Positions 8,121 through 17,030 are shown, counted from the first letter of the stretch. The stretch is 44,030 bases of DNA from an uncultured Acetatifactor sp. (GCA_910584435.1 CAJUAP010000003.1:61740-105769); one strand, 5' to 3'. Translations and numbers: made by a program. The notes: a model not told the origin generated them from the sequence alone.

Positions 8121-8242
8121 AGAGTAAATATGATAAAATGCTGGTATAGCGAATGTAATAACTGTTGATATAGTAAATGTAATAACTGTTGACATAGCGA
8201 ATGCAATAAATGTTGACATAGCAAATGTAATAAAATACTAAT
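8121..8242 (+). repeat. 24-bp tandem array upstream of XRE gene 2
   Basis: Three units at 8146-8169, 8170-8193 and 8194-8217 follow the consensus ATAGYRAATGYAATAAMTGTTGAY. A fourth (8218-8242) and an upstream one (8121-8145) are degenerate. Each full unit contains TGTTGAC next to ATAG, so TTGACA-like -35 boxes recur every 24 bases. The array ends about 65 bases before the XRE start. It may be a set of operators for the XRE protein and/or stacked promoters; both are inferred. A minus-strand open frame across it is only a by-product of the repeat. Confidence 0.75.
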
Positions 8243-8306
8243 ATGTAATAATGATACTCATGCAGAATTTCGGATACTAATCTACAGAAGCGGATGTGAT
8301 ATTGAA

Positions 8307-8657
8307 ATGAACAGTTTAGGAGAACGGCTGCGCTATGCCCGTAAAAGAAACGGTTACACACAGGACTCTCTTGCCAGTGCAATCGGTGTTTCCCGTGGCG
8401 TCATATTCAATCTTGAGAAAAACAAAACCACACCCCAGACCATTGTGCTCAATGCCCTGTGCAGTACCCTGAAGATAAACAAGAACTGGCTGTTAAGCGG
8501 AACCGGCAGAATGGAGGAAACTACAGCTTCCAAAAACGCCGATATACTTGCCAGATTATGTGAAGCCGCCAGTGAACTTACGGAAGACGAACAGCTTTAT
8601 CTGCTGGACAGCATAAAATCATTACAGCAGAGACTGAACAGAGAAAAAAATGCTTGA
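8307..8657 (+). CDS. XRE-family transcriptional regulator (copy 2)
   Basis: Paralogue of the 1927-2274 gene, 116 residues. Helix-turn-helix at about 5-60 (ERLRYARKRNGYTQDSLASA, then SRGVIFNLEKNKTTP) and an acidic C-terminal helical part. The recognition-helix region is the same as in copy 1, so the two proteins may bind the same DNA; they differ most in the C-terminal half (about 70-116), where dimerisation would occur. GGATGTGAT lies upstream of ATG. The 24-bp tandem array just upstream suggests autoregulation at repeated operators. Copy 1 has no such array. Confidence 0.9.
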   Translation: MNSLGERLRYARKRNGYTQDSLASAIGVSRGVIFNLEKNKTTPQTIVLNALCSTLKINKNWLLSGTGRMEETTASKNADILARLCEAASELTEDEQLYLLDSIKSLQQRLNREKNA

Positions 8658-8729
8658 ATCCTGCTGCCTGATATGCAACCATTGTACCGCCCTCCTTTCC
8701 CTCGTCTGGAGGGACATCCAATGGCTTTA

Positions 8730-8759
8730 TTGACAAAGACTCATACCATTAGTTATAAT
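8730..8759 (+). promoter_or_regulatory. Perfect consensus sigma-A promoter
   Basis: TTGACA at 8730-8735, an 18-base spacer and TATAAT at 8754-8759. It would give a leader of about 200 bases before the hydrolase, containing a short open frame (8791-8814), an ATGATA/TATCAT hairpin (8855-8875) and a second weaker promoter-like pair (TTGACA 8884-8889, TAGAAA 8906-8911). A small hairpin TCCCTC/GAGGGA (8698-8714) precedes it. Confidence 0.75.
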
Positions 8760-8790
8760 GATATTTATATCAGTTTCAGGAGAATACAAT

Positions 8791-8814
8791 ATGGCTGGCA
8801 AGAGCAGGTCTTGA
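8791..8814 (+). CDS. Possible 7-codon leader peptide (MAGKSRS)
   Basis: ATG at 8791 follows AGGAG by 8 bases and is about 25 bases after the expected transcript start, so it would be translated efficiently. It ends with TGA after seven codons. It might be a regulatory upstream frame for the hydrolase, or fortuitous. Confidence 0.3.
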   Translation: MAGKSRS

Positions 8815-8965
8815 TAAAAATAGAATGCGGCTTTTGGAAATCCAGGTTCAACAGATGATAGTTTTGACTTATCATTGAAAGTATTGACAGGCGGCATAAA
8901 GGGATTAGAAACAAATTGATGAGTTATATTTGGCTGGAAGCAAACAAGCAAAGGCAGGGGAACAT

Positions 8966-9916
8966 ATGACGAAAGTGAAGAAAACAATAAAGATTTTATC
9001 AGCAATTGTTATAATTATATTTATTTTACTGCTTACAATATACATAAACCACAAAATCCACTTAAGCAGGGAGCAGGAGCTGCTATTACCTATCGGTACA
9101 ATGGTAGAAATTGACGGCCATAATATGAGTGTATATATTGAGGGCAGCGGCGAAAAAACACTTGTATTTATGTCCGGCGGCGGAACCTGTTCTCCCATAT
9201 TGGATTTCAAATCTCTTTACTCACTATTAAGCAATAAATATCGAATTGCAGTTGTGGAGAAATTCGGCTATGGTTTCAGTGATGTCGTTGACAAAAAAAG
9301 AGGAATTGAATCCGTATCAGCGGACACAAGAGCTGCTCTGAAGGCGGCAGGTATCGAAGCGCCCTATATCCTTTGTCCTCATTCCATGTCAGGAATTGAA
9401 GCATTATATTGGGCACAACAATATCCCGAAGAAGTATCAGCTATTATAGGTCTTGATATGGCAGTACCCAAGTCATATCAAGATTATAATATCAATATGA
9501 CCATGCTTAAATTAAGCCAGTTTGCATCTGACATTGGAATAACGAGATTACTGCCGGGCGTTTCAGATAGTGATGCAATAACAAACGGCACTCTCTCTAA
9601 CACGGAAAAAGAGATATATAGAGCAGTTTTCTATAATCGGACAGCAACAATTACAATGCTTAACGAAGTAAAAAGTATTAAGGAAAATGCACACAAAGTT
9701 GAATCGGATCATATACCACAGGTTCCAATGCTTCTGTTTGTGTCGAATGGCGAAGGAACAGGCTGGGACAGAGATAAATGGCGAAATTATCAAAGAGAAT
9801 ATATCGCAAATGTTCCAAATAGTAAAGTGATAGAATTAGACTGCCCACATTATATTCATGATTTTGAATATCAAGTGATAAGCGAAAAGATAGTTGAATT
9901 TTTGTCATATCCGTAA
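8966..9916 (+). CDS. Membrane-anchored alpha/beta hydrolase
   Basis: Serine hydrolase of 316 residues with an N-terminal membrane anchor (about 10-30, after KVKK), so the catalytic domain is probably extracellular. The fold shows LVFMSGGGT (oxyanion region), the nucleophile S140 in CPHSMSG and a late histidine in CPHYIHDFE. The nucleophile elbow departs from GxSxG: the first glycine is replaced by proline. An acidic residue in LDMAVP is a candidate triad member. I chose ATG at 8966, 5 bases after AGGGGA, over an upstream TTG. Likely an esterase, lipase or peptidase of the S33-like group; substrate unknown. It lies 3' of XRE copy 2 and has its own promoter. Confidence 0.85.
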   Translation: MTKVKKTIKILSAIVIIIFILLLTIYINHKIHLSREQELLLPIGTMVEIDGHNMSVYIEGSGEKTLVFMSGGGTCSPILDFKSLYSLLSNKYRIAVVEKFGYGFSDVVDKKRGIESVSADTRAALKAAGIEAPYILCPHSMSGIEALYWAQQYPEEVSAIIGLDMAVPKSYQDYNINMTMLKLSQFASDIGITRLLPGVSDSDAITNGTLSNTEKEIYRAVFYNRTATITMLNEVKSIKENAHKVESDHIPQVPMLLFVSNGEGTGWDRDKWRNYQREYIANVPNSKVIELDCPHYIHDFEYQVISEKIVEFLSYP

Positions 9917-10142
9917 AGATGCAGCCCGGAAACATTGTTTAAAAGAGATACACCATCCCATCCTGGCACAAAAATTATGTGAGCATTTTTCAGAACCGGA
10001 CAGCCAACGACAGCTGATTATTTTTATCACATATACTATGCGCAGCATTGAATGAATCAAGCGATGTATCAATGAGAAACCAAAGTCCGACTGTACCGAT
10101 GTATACATTTGTCATTTTGCTGCTTATGAAACGGGGATAACT

Positions 10143-10559
10143 ATGAGGAAAAAATACATTATCTGCTTCGCCGCAACTGCCGTGGTGTCTGCCGCCATCA
10201 TTTTCATTATTCTTGCCATAATAAACAGCAGGGAATTGTGCATGGAAGACTTATGGAGAGGGAAGGAAATTTCTCAAATCGTAATTGAATGTGATGAGAA
10301 TATCAATTCGAGCAGGACTTTAAGCGAAGAAGAAATGGCTTCATTTTTCAATGACTTTGGAAATGAGAAAATAACACGCCTCCCACCGGATAACGGCATT
10401 ACAGGATGGACACACGGAATACGCATGTACGATAAAAGCGGCAATCAGGTAGTGTTTATAACCTTCCTGGGTACTCGGATTTCTGCTGTGGACAACGGGA
10501 ATTACCAATGCACTATTTCAACGGAAGAGCTTTACAGCAAACTTGCATTGTATGAATAA
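10143..10559 (+). CDS. Small membrane-anchored protein, 138 aa
   Basis: Not recognised by family. A basic start (MRKKY) is followed by one membrane segment (about 6-28), then a soluble domain of about 110 residues, presumably outside the cell, rich in beta-type segments (QIVIECDENI, NQVVFITFLG). There is no lipobox cysteine at the expected place. ACGGGGAT precedes ATG. It is separated from the hydrolase by 226 bases in which I see no gene or clear promoter. A role with the hydrolase is possible but unsupported. Confidence 0.7.
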   Translation: MRKKYIICFAATAVVSAAIIFIILAIINSRELCMEDLWRGKEISQIVIECDENINSSRTLSEEEMASFFNDFGNEKITRLPPDNGITGWTHGIRMYDKSGNQVVFITFLGTRISAVDNGNYQCTISTEELYSKLALYE

Positions 10560-10593
10560 TGTTTTATCCTTTTCTGTTGTCTTAACAAAAATA

Positions 10594-10647
10594 ATAGTAA
10601 TCCCAAAGGGGAATCTGCGGAAAAACTGATTCCCCTTGGATTACTAT
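10594..10647. repeat. 54-base inverted repeat (20-bp stem)
   Basis: ATAGTAATCC...GGGGAATC (10594-10615) pairs with GATTCCCC...GGATTACTAT (10628-10647) with a two-base bulge and a loop of about 12 bases. No T tract follows on either strand. It lies between convergent genes (plus-strand 10143-10559 and minus-strand gltD) and may act as a bidirectional transcript end or be a palindromic repeat relic. Confidence 0.75.
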
Positions 10648-10697
10648 GAAAGTCGTGCGTCTTGACTTGCGGAATCCGCGCAGTCCGAATAAACTCC

Positions 10698-10732
10698 CTT
10701 GCTTAGTAATGCCATATTCTATGGCATGCAAG
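10698..10732 (-). terminator. Hairpin 3' of gltD
   Basis: CTTGC (10698-10702) pairs with GCAAG (10728-10732), enclosing ATGCCATA/TATGGCAT. It is on the 3' side of gltD. The U tract is missing, so the terminator role is tentative. Confidence 0.3.
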
Positions 10733-10760
10733 ACAGCTAGACGCCAAACCGCCTGCCCCT

Positions 10761-12254
10761 CTACTGCACCGCCAGATTAGAATATCCCATCAAACTTTCA
10801 TCCACAGCCCTGGCAGCTTCTCTGCCTTCCCGAATGGCCCATACCACCAGCGACTGCCCCCTGTGCATATCCCCTGTGACAAACACATTCTCCCTGTCGG
10901 TCTGATATTTCCCTGCTTCTGTTTTCACATTGGTCCGCTCATTCAGCGCTACACCGAACCCTTCCGCCACATAGCTCTGTGCTCCCAGGAAACCTGCGGC
11001 GATCAGCACAATATCCGCCTCCAGCAATTGTTCGCTGCCCGTTATCTCCTTCATGTTCATGCGGCCTGTAGCTGCATCCTTCTCCCAGGCCAGCTTTACA
11101 ATTTTCACTCCGGTCAGTTTTCCCTCCTTATCTTTGACAAATTCTTTCACCGTGGACTCATAAATGCGAGGATCCTGTCCATATACCGCAATGGCCTCCT
11201 GCTGTCCGTAATCCGTCTTACATACCCTGGGCCATTCCGGCCATGGATTGCTCTCCGCCCGTTTGTCCGGTGCTTTAGGCATCATCTCAATCTGTGTTAC
11301 GCTCTTGGCGCCATGCCGGATGGACGTCCCCACACAATCATTTCCCGTATCACCGCCGCCAATGATGACCACATTCTTACCCTTGGTATCCACATACTTT
11401 TTATCCTGGAAATCAGAATCTAACAGGCTCTTGGTATTGGCTTTCAGGAAGTCCACCGCAAAGTAAATGCCCTGGGCATCCCTTCCGGGCGCTTTAATAT
11501 CCCTGGGATTGGATGCGCCGCAGGCCAGAATCACCCTGTCAAAATCCCGAAGCAGCTGCTCTGCTTTCTTATCCCTGCACACATCCACCCCGGTCACAAA
11601 TACAATACCCTCTTCTTCCATAATCCGGCGTTTCCGTTCCACAATCCCCTTTTCCAGCTTCATATTAGGGATACCATACATCAACAGGCCGCCGATTCTG
11701 TCCGAACGCTCGAACACCGTCACCGAATGCCCCCGCTGATTGAGCTGGTCCGCCGCTGCCAATCCCGACGGGCCGCTCCCCACCACGGCCACCTTCTTAC
11801 CTGTGCGCACCTTGGGCGGCCTGGCCGTTGCATAGCCTTCTGCATAGGCATTCTCAATAATGGCATATTCATTTTCTCTGGTTGCTACCGGCTCCCCATG
11901 CAGTCCGCAGGTACATGCCGCCTCACACAATGCCGGGCATACCCTGGACGTGAACTCAGGAAAGCTATTGGTCTTCTTCAACCTGTTGTAAGCCTGCTGC
12001 CAGTTGCCATGATATACCAGGTCATTCCACTCCGGAATCAGGTTGTGCAGAGGACATCCGCTTGCCATGCCGCATATCATCATCCCCGCCTGGCAGAACG
12101 GCACGCCGCATTCCATACACCTGGCCCCCTGGAGCTGCTGCTGCTCCTGGGGCAGATGGGTGTGAAATTCATTGAAATGCTTTATGCGCTTCTTCGGCTC
12201 CTCCGCTGTGCTGACTTCCCTTTTATATTCCATAAAACCTGTTGGTTTTCCCAT
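10761..12254 (-). CDS. gltD: Glutamate synthase small subunit
   Basis: NADPH-oxidising beta subunit of glutamate synthase, 497 residues, the usual length. It passes electrons from NADPH through FAD to the large subunit, which makes glutamate from glutamine and 2-oxoglutarate. The N-terminal part has two cysteine clusters for [4Fe-4S] centres (CMECGVPFC with CPLHN; CPALCEAACTCG). A FAD-binding Rossmann motif VAVVGSGPSGLAAA lies near 150 and an NADPH site VVIIGGGDTGNDC near 290. GGAGG lies 7 bases before the chosen ATG at 12254; an upstream in-frame start would lie inside the repeat. It follows gltB with a 138-base gap filled by a tandem repeat. Confidence 0.96.
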   Translation of the reverse strand: MGKPTGFMEYKREVSTAEEPKKRIKHFNEFHTHLPQEQQQLQGARCMECGVPFCQAGMMICGMASGCPLHNLIPEWNDLVYHGNWQQAYNRLKKTNSFPEFTSRVCPALCEAACTCGLHGEPVATRENEYAIIENAYAEGYATARPPKVRTGKKVAVVGSGPSGLAAADQLNQRGHSVTVFERSDRIGGLLMYGIPNMKLEKGIVERKRRIMEEEGIVFVTGVDVCRDKKAEQLLRDFDRVILACGASNPRDIKAPGRDAQGIYFAVDFLKANTKSLLDSDFQDKKYVDTKGKNVVIIGGGDTGNDCVGTSIRHGAKSVTQIEMMPKAPDKRAESNPWPEWPRVCKTDYGQQEAIAVYGQDPRIYESTVKEFVKDKEGKLTGVKIVKLAWEKDAATGRMNMKEITGSEQLLEADIVLIAAGFLGAQSYVAEGFGVALNERTNVKTEAGKYQTDRENVFVTGDMHRGQSLVVWAIREGREAARAVDESLMGYSNLAVQ

Positions 12255-12267
12255 TTCCGGGCCTCCT

Positions 12268-12395
12268 ATTCCAGTTCCGCCTCTGCTCTTCAGCGCCCAT
12301 ACCAACGCTTTCGTTCCGAGACTGTTTTTTTGATTCCAGTTCCGTCTCTGCTCTTCAGCGCCCTTATCAACGCTTCCGTTCCGAGACTGTTTTTA
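12268..12395. repeat. 65-bp tandem repeat between gltB and gltD
   Basis: Two units begin at 12268 and 12333. Each starts ATTCCAGTTCCGYCTCTGCT and ends CCGAGACTGTTTTT. GAGAC at the end of one unit and GTCTC at the start of the next can pair around the shared loop text TGTTTTTnGATTCCAGTTCC. The same loop text with a different stem sits at 1-197. The second unit ends on the gltB stop codon. Confidence 0.8.
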
Positions 12396-15300
12396 TTTTA
12401 AGTTTGCGTAAAATGCTTCTATCTGCGCCTGTTCTGCGCTCAGACCTTTTTCTTCCATCTGTACAATGGTTTTCTGCACTCTCTCATAATCATGAGGAAT
12501 AATCTTCTTAAATTTCGGCAGGTACTCTTCAAAGTGCTCCAATATCTGTTTTCCTTTTCTGGAATTGGTCAGGGCGACATGTTCCTGAATCATGTCCTTC
12601 AGTTCCAGTACATCATATTTGGAGGTAATCTCACCGGAAGATACCATCTCCTTATTCAGGCGCTTGTACAGGTCGTTGCCCTCGTCCAGCACATAAGCCA
12701 CACCGCCGCTCATGCCTGCTGCAAAATTCTTGCCCGTACCCCCAAGCACTACCACGCGTCCTCCTGTCATATACTCGCAGCCATGGTCTCCCACGCCTTC
12801 CACCACAGCAGCCGCACCGGAATTGCGCACACAGAACCGCTCTCCGGCCACACCGTTGATAAATGCCTTGCCGCTGGTAGCGCCGTATAATGCCACATTG
12901 CCGATAATAATATTCTCGGAAGCTTCAAAACGGCTTCCCCTGGGAGGATATACAATCAATTTTCCCCCGGACAATCCCTTGCCGAAATAGTCATTGCTGT
13001 CTCCTTCCAGCTCCAGGGTCAGCCCCTTTGGTATAAATGCGCCAAAGGACTGTCCCCCGGCTCCTCTGCACAATACTCTGTAGGAATCCTCTTCCACATC
13101 ATCCCCCAGCTTCCTTGTAATCTCGCTTCCCAGAATGGTGCCGAAGGTTCTGTCCGTATTGGCCACATCCACCTGAATACTTCTCTTCTGGCCGGATTCT
13201 ATGGCCTTTCTCATCTGCTTTAACAGAACCTTCTCATCCAATGTGGCCTCCAATGCGAAATCATACACCTGCTCAGGGTCAAAGGTGCATTTCTGCCCGG
13301 ATCCCTCATAGGGATTGGCAAGAAGCCCGGTCAGGTCAATGGCTTTCTGATGCTCCGTCAGCCTCTCCCTTATCTTCAGCAGATCCGTCCGGCCCACCAG
13401 CTCATCCACGGTATGTACACCCAATGCCGCCATATATTCCCGCAATTCCTGGGCAATAAACTTCATAAAATTCTCCACATATTCCGGTTTTCCCCTGAAA
13501 TTCTTACGCAGCTCCGGGTTCTGTGTAGCCACCCCCACAGGGCAGGTATCCAGATTGCAGACTCTCATCATGACACATCCTAATGTCACCAGCGGTGCTG
13601 TGGCAAAGCCGAACTCTTCCGCCCCAAGGATAGCGGCAATGGCCACATCCCGGCCGCTCATCAGCTTGCCGTCCGTCTCAATCCGCACCTTATTCCGCAG
13701 TCCGTTCATAATCAGGGTCTGATGGGTCTCCGCCAGGCCGAGCTCCCAGGGCAGCCCCGCATTATGAATGGAGCTTCTGGGCGCTGCCCCGGTTCCGCCG
13801 TCATAGCCGGACACCAGAATCACCTGGGCTCCTGCCTTGGCAACTCCTGCGGCCACCGTACCAACCCCTGCCTCAGACACCAGCTTCACGGAAATACGCG
13901 CTTCTTTATTGGCATTTTTCAAATCATAAATTAACTGCGCCAAATCCTCAATGGAATAGATATCATGATGGGGCGGCGGTGAGATTAAGGAGACACCCGG
14001 TGTTGAATGCCTTGTCTTCGCAATCCAGGGATATACCTTTCCTCCGGGAAGATGGCCGCCCTCGCCAGGCTTTGCGCCCTGGGCCATTTTAATCTGAATC
14101 TCCTTAGCACTCACCAGATACCTGCTGGTAACACCAAAACGCCCGCTTGCCACCTGCTTAATGGCAGAGCACCTGTTCAGACCGTCAGCCCCCACCGTCA
14201 GCCGCTCCAAATCCTCCCCTCCTTCGCCGGAATTACTCTTCCCATGCAGCCTGTTCATGGCAATGGCCATGGTCTCATGAGCCTCCTTGGAAATAGAACC
14301 ATAAGACATAGCTCCTGTCTTAAAACGTGTCACAATGGCTTCCACCGGTTCCACCTCTTCTATGGGAATTCCTTCAGAAGGATAATTGAATTCCATCAGC
14401 CCCCGCAGATTTCTGACGGAAGCTTCACTATTTATCATAGCAGTATATTGCTTGAACATACCGTAATCACCGCGCCTTGCAGCCTCCTGCAGCATGTGGA
14501 TGGTAGCCGGGTTATATAAATGCTCATCGCCGCCGCTGCGCATTTTGTGGTGCCCCGGACTGTCCAGGGTCAGATCGCACCCCAGCCCCAGAGGATCAAA
14601 CGCCTGAGAGTGCAGCACATCCACCTGTCTTTCAATATCCTTTAACGTCAATCCGCCCACACGGCATACCGTATTGCTGAAATACCTGCGAATCACCTCC
14701 GGCGCAATACCTATGGCCTCAAAAATCTGAGAACCCTGATAGGACTGCAGGGTGCTGATTCCCATTTTGGATGCAATCTTCACAATACCATGAAGCACCG
14801 CGTTATTGTAATCATTCACCGCCGCATAATAATCCTTATCCAGCATATGATTGTCAATTAACTCCCGGATGCTGTCCTGGGCCAGATAGGGATTGATGGC
14901 ACATGCCCCGTATCCCAGCAGAGTTGCAAAGTGATGTACCTCCCTTGGTTCCCCGGATTCCAGTATCAACGCCACCCTGGTACGCTTCTTCGTCCGCACC
15001 AGATATTGATTTAAAGCGGATACCGCCAGCAGAGACGGCATGGGCACATGGTTCTCATCCACTCCCCTGTCAGACAATATCAATATGTTCACCCCGTCCC
15101 GGTAAGCCCTGTCCACTTCCACAAACAGCCTGTCAATGGCCCGCTCCAGGCTGGTATTTTTATAATACGTAATGGGCACCACTTCTACCCGAAAACCCTC
15201 CGCCTTCATATTTTTAATCTTCAGCAGATCCGTATTGGTCAATATGGGATTGTTCACCCTCAGCACATTACAGTTTCTCGGATTCTCCTGCAGAATGTTC

Positions 15301-16937
15301 CCCTCCGTACCGATATAGACGGTGGTGGATGTGACAATTTCCTCCCGGATGGCGTCAATGGGCGGATTCGTCACTTGGGCAAAGAGCTGCTTAAAGGAAT
15401 GAAACAGGGGATGATAGGAACGGCTTAACACCGGCAGCGGCGTGTCAACCCCCATTGCGGCAATGGCCTCGCTGCCGTTTCTGGCCATGGGAAGAATACT
15501 GGTCTTCAATTCGTCATAAGTATACCCGAATGCCTTCTGCATCCTCTGGCGCTCTTCCTCCGTATATTCCGGCACACGCCGGTTGGGAATGGACAAATCC
15601 TTTAAATATACCAGGTTGCTGTCTAACCACTCTCCATAGGGCTGCCTGGAAGCGTATTTTTCCTTCAGCTCCTCATCGGAAATCACCTTGCCTGAAACGG
15701 TATCCACCAGCAGCATCTTACCGGGCCGCAGCCGCTCCTTCACCTTGATCTTCTCCGGCGGAATCGCCAGCACCCCTGCCTCGGAAGACAGAATCAGCGT
15801 GTCATCTTCCGTAATCATATAACGGGAGGGACGCAGCCCGTTCCGGTCCAGCACCGCCCCCATAATATCCCCATCGGAAAACAAAATAGATGCAGGCCCG
15901 TCCCATGGTTCCATCATAGTGGCATAATATTGATAGAAATCCCTCTTACTCTGGGACATTGCCTTATCATTGGCCCAGGGCTCCGGAATGGCAATCATGA
16001 CTGCCAGCGGCAGCTCCATTCCGCTCATCACAAGGAATTCCAGCGTATTATCCAGCATAGCGGAATCCGACCCGGTCTTACTGATGGCAGGCAGCACCTT
16101 ATGCATCTGCCCCTTTAGATACTCGGACTCCATATTTTCCTCTCTGGCAAGCATCTTGTCCGCATTTCCCCGAATGGTATTAATCTCCCCGTTATGCACC
16201 ATCAAACGGTTGGGATGTGCTCTCTCCCAGCTGGGATTGGTATTGGTGGAAAACCTGGAATGCACCATGGCAATGGCTGATTCATAATCTTCACTTTGAA
16301 GATCCGCGAAAAAGGTTCTCAGCTGCCCCACCAGGAACATTCCTTTATATACAATGGTTCTGCTGGAAAAGCTAACCACATAGGTGTCCTCCGAAGACTG
16401 CTCGAATAAACGCCTCGCTATGTACAGCTTACGGTCAAATTCCAGACCCTTTTCCACATCCTTAGGCTTCTTCACAAAACCCTGCATGATGGCAGGCATA
16501 CATTCCACCGCCTTATGCCCCAGCACATTGGGGAAGATGGGAACCTCCCTCCATCCTAAGAATTCCAAGCCCTCCTTTTGAACAATGATCTCGAACATCT
16601 TCTTCGCCTGGTTCCGCCTCAGTTCCTCCTGGGGGAAGAAAAACATGCCAACGCCATATTCCCGCTCCTTCCCAAGTTCAATTCCAAGAGCCCTGGTCAC
16701 TCTGGTGAAAAATTTATGGGGAATCTGTGTCAGAATTCCCACACCGTCCCCGGTCTTACCCTCGGCGTCTTTTCCCGCCCTGTGCTCTATATTCTCCACA
16801 ATCTTCAGCGCATTTTCAACAATTGCTCTGGACTTCTTCCCTTTCATATTCACACAGGCACCGATACCACAGTTATCATGTTCAAACTCCTCACGATACA
16901 GCGCCGGCTTCGGTTGATCCATTTTTACAGAAAACAT
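12393..16937 (-). CDS. gltB: Glutamate synthase large subunit
   Basis: Alpha subunit of glutamate synthase, 1514 residues, normal length. The class II glutaminase domain starts at the catalytic cysteine in HDNCGIGA (about residue 24); the preceding residues would be removed as a propeptide. The central FMN domain contains TGAMSYGSISKEAHE and the cysteines CNLDTCPVGVATQ that bind the [3Fe-4S] cluster. The C-terminal beta-helix has the repeated GxxGxxxG pattern (GAGGQSFGAF onward). Ammonia made in the first domain is tunnelled to the FMN site. ATG at 16937 is preferred, with AAAGGAG 7 bases upstream. It is the first gene of gltB-gltD and lies behind a promoter and a leader terminator. Confidence 0.97.
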   Translation of the reverse strand: MFSVKMDQPKPALYREEFEHDNCGIGACVNMKGKKSRAIVENALKIVENIEHRAGKDAEGKTGDGVGILTQIPHKFFTRVTRALGIELGKEREYGVGMFFFPQEELRRNQAKKMFEIIVQKEGLEFLGWREVPIFPNVLGHKAVECMPAIMQGFVKKPKDVEKGLEFDRKLYIARRLFEQSSEDTYVVSFSSRTIVYKGMFLVGQLRTFFADLQSEDYESAIAMVHSRFSTNTNPSWERAHPNRLMVHNGEINTIRGNADKMLAREENMESEYLKGQMHKVLPAISKTGSDSAMLDNTLEFLVMSGMELPLAVMIAIPEPWANDKAMSQSKRDFYQYYATMMEPWDGPASILFSDGDIMGAVLDRNGLRPSRYMITEDDTLILSSEAGVLAIPPEKIKVKERLRPGKMLLVDTVSGKVISDEELKEKYASRQPYGEWLDSNLVYLKDLSIPNRRVPEYTEEERQRMQKAFGYTYDELKTSILPMARNGSEAIAAMGVDTPLPVLSRSYHPLFHSFKQLFAQVTNPPIDAIREEIVTSTTVYIGTEGNILQENPRNCNVLRVNNPILTNTDLLKIKNMKAEGFRVEVVPITYYKNTSLERAIDRLFVEVDRAYRDGVNILILSDRGVDENHVPMPSLLAVSALNQYLVRTKKRTRVALILESGEPREVHHFATLLGYGACAINPYLAQDSIRELIDNHMLDKDYYAAVNDYNNAVLHGIVKIASKMGISTLQSYQGSQIFEAIGIAPEVIRRYFSNTVCRVGGLTLKDIERQVDVLHSQAFDPLGLGCDLTLDSPGHHKMRSGGDEHLYNPATIHMLQEAARRGDYGMFKQYTAMINSEASVRNLRGLMEFNYPSEGIPIEEVEPVEAIVTRFKTGAMSYGSISKEAHETMAIAMNRLHGKSNSGEGGEDLERLTVGADGLNRCSAIKQVASGRFGVTSRYLVSAKEIQIKMAQGAKPGEGGHLPGGKVYPWIAKTRHSTPGVSLISPPPHHDIYSIEDLAQLIYDLKNANKEARISVKLVSEAGVGTVAAGVAKAGAQVILVSGYDGGTGAAPRSSIHNAGLPWELGLAETHQTLIMNGLRNKVRIETDGKLMSGRDVAIAAILGAEEFGFATAPLVTLGCVMMRVCNLDTCPVGVATQNPELRKNFRGKPEYVENFMKFIAQELREYMAALGVHTVDELVGRTDLLKIRERLTEHQKAIDLTGLLANPYEGSGQKCTFDPEQVYDFALEATLDEKVLLKQMRKAIESGQKRSIQVDVANTDRTFGTILGSEITRKLGDDVEEDSYRVLCRGAGGQSFGAFIPKGLTLELEGDSNDYFGKGLSGGKLIVYPPRGSRFEASENIIIGNVALYGATSGKAFINGVAGERFCVRNSGAAAVVEGVGDHGCEYMTGGRVVVLGGTGKNFAAGMSGGVAYVLDEGNDLYKRLNKEMVSSGEITSKYDVLELKDMIQEHVALTNSRKGKQILEHFEEYLPKFKKIIPHDYERVQKTIVQMEEKGLSAEQAQIEAFYANLK

Positions 16938-16978
16938 ACGAAAACTCCTTTCTCTTGTCAATCAAGCAGGGAATACAG

Positions 16979-17022
16979 AAAAAAGGACGCAATGAGCCAT
17001 CTCTGCGCTCCATTGCGTCCTT
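16979..17022 (-). terminator. Leader terminator / attenuator of gltB
   Basis: On the minus strand AAGGACGCAAT pairs with ATTGCGTCCTT (ends 17022 and 16983), with an inner GAGC/GCTC helix, followed at once by T6 (16984-16979). The promoter's expected transcript start is only a few bases upstream, so the transcript begins with the terminator. Its U tract ends about 26 bases before the ribosome site of gltB, so read-through must be controlled or partial. Confidence 0.8.
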
Positions 17023-17030
17023 ACCGACAT

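Noticed and set aside
8121..8242. 24-bp repeats as a CRISPR array
   Set aside because: The units are directly adjacent with no spacers and no cas genes are present.
7960..8382. Minus-strand 140-codon open frame
   Set aside because: Its Tyr/Ile-rich text is produced by the AT-rich 24-bp repeats and it overlaps the start of the XRE gene; no ribosome site.
11727..12401. Plus-strand 224-codon frame opposite gltD
   Set aside because: Lies antisense to gltD and the intergenic repeat; composition is that of a shadow frame.
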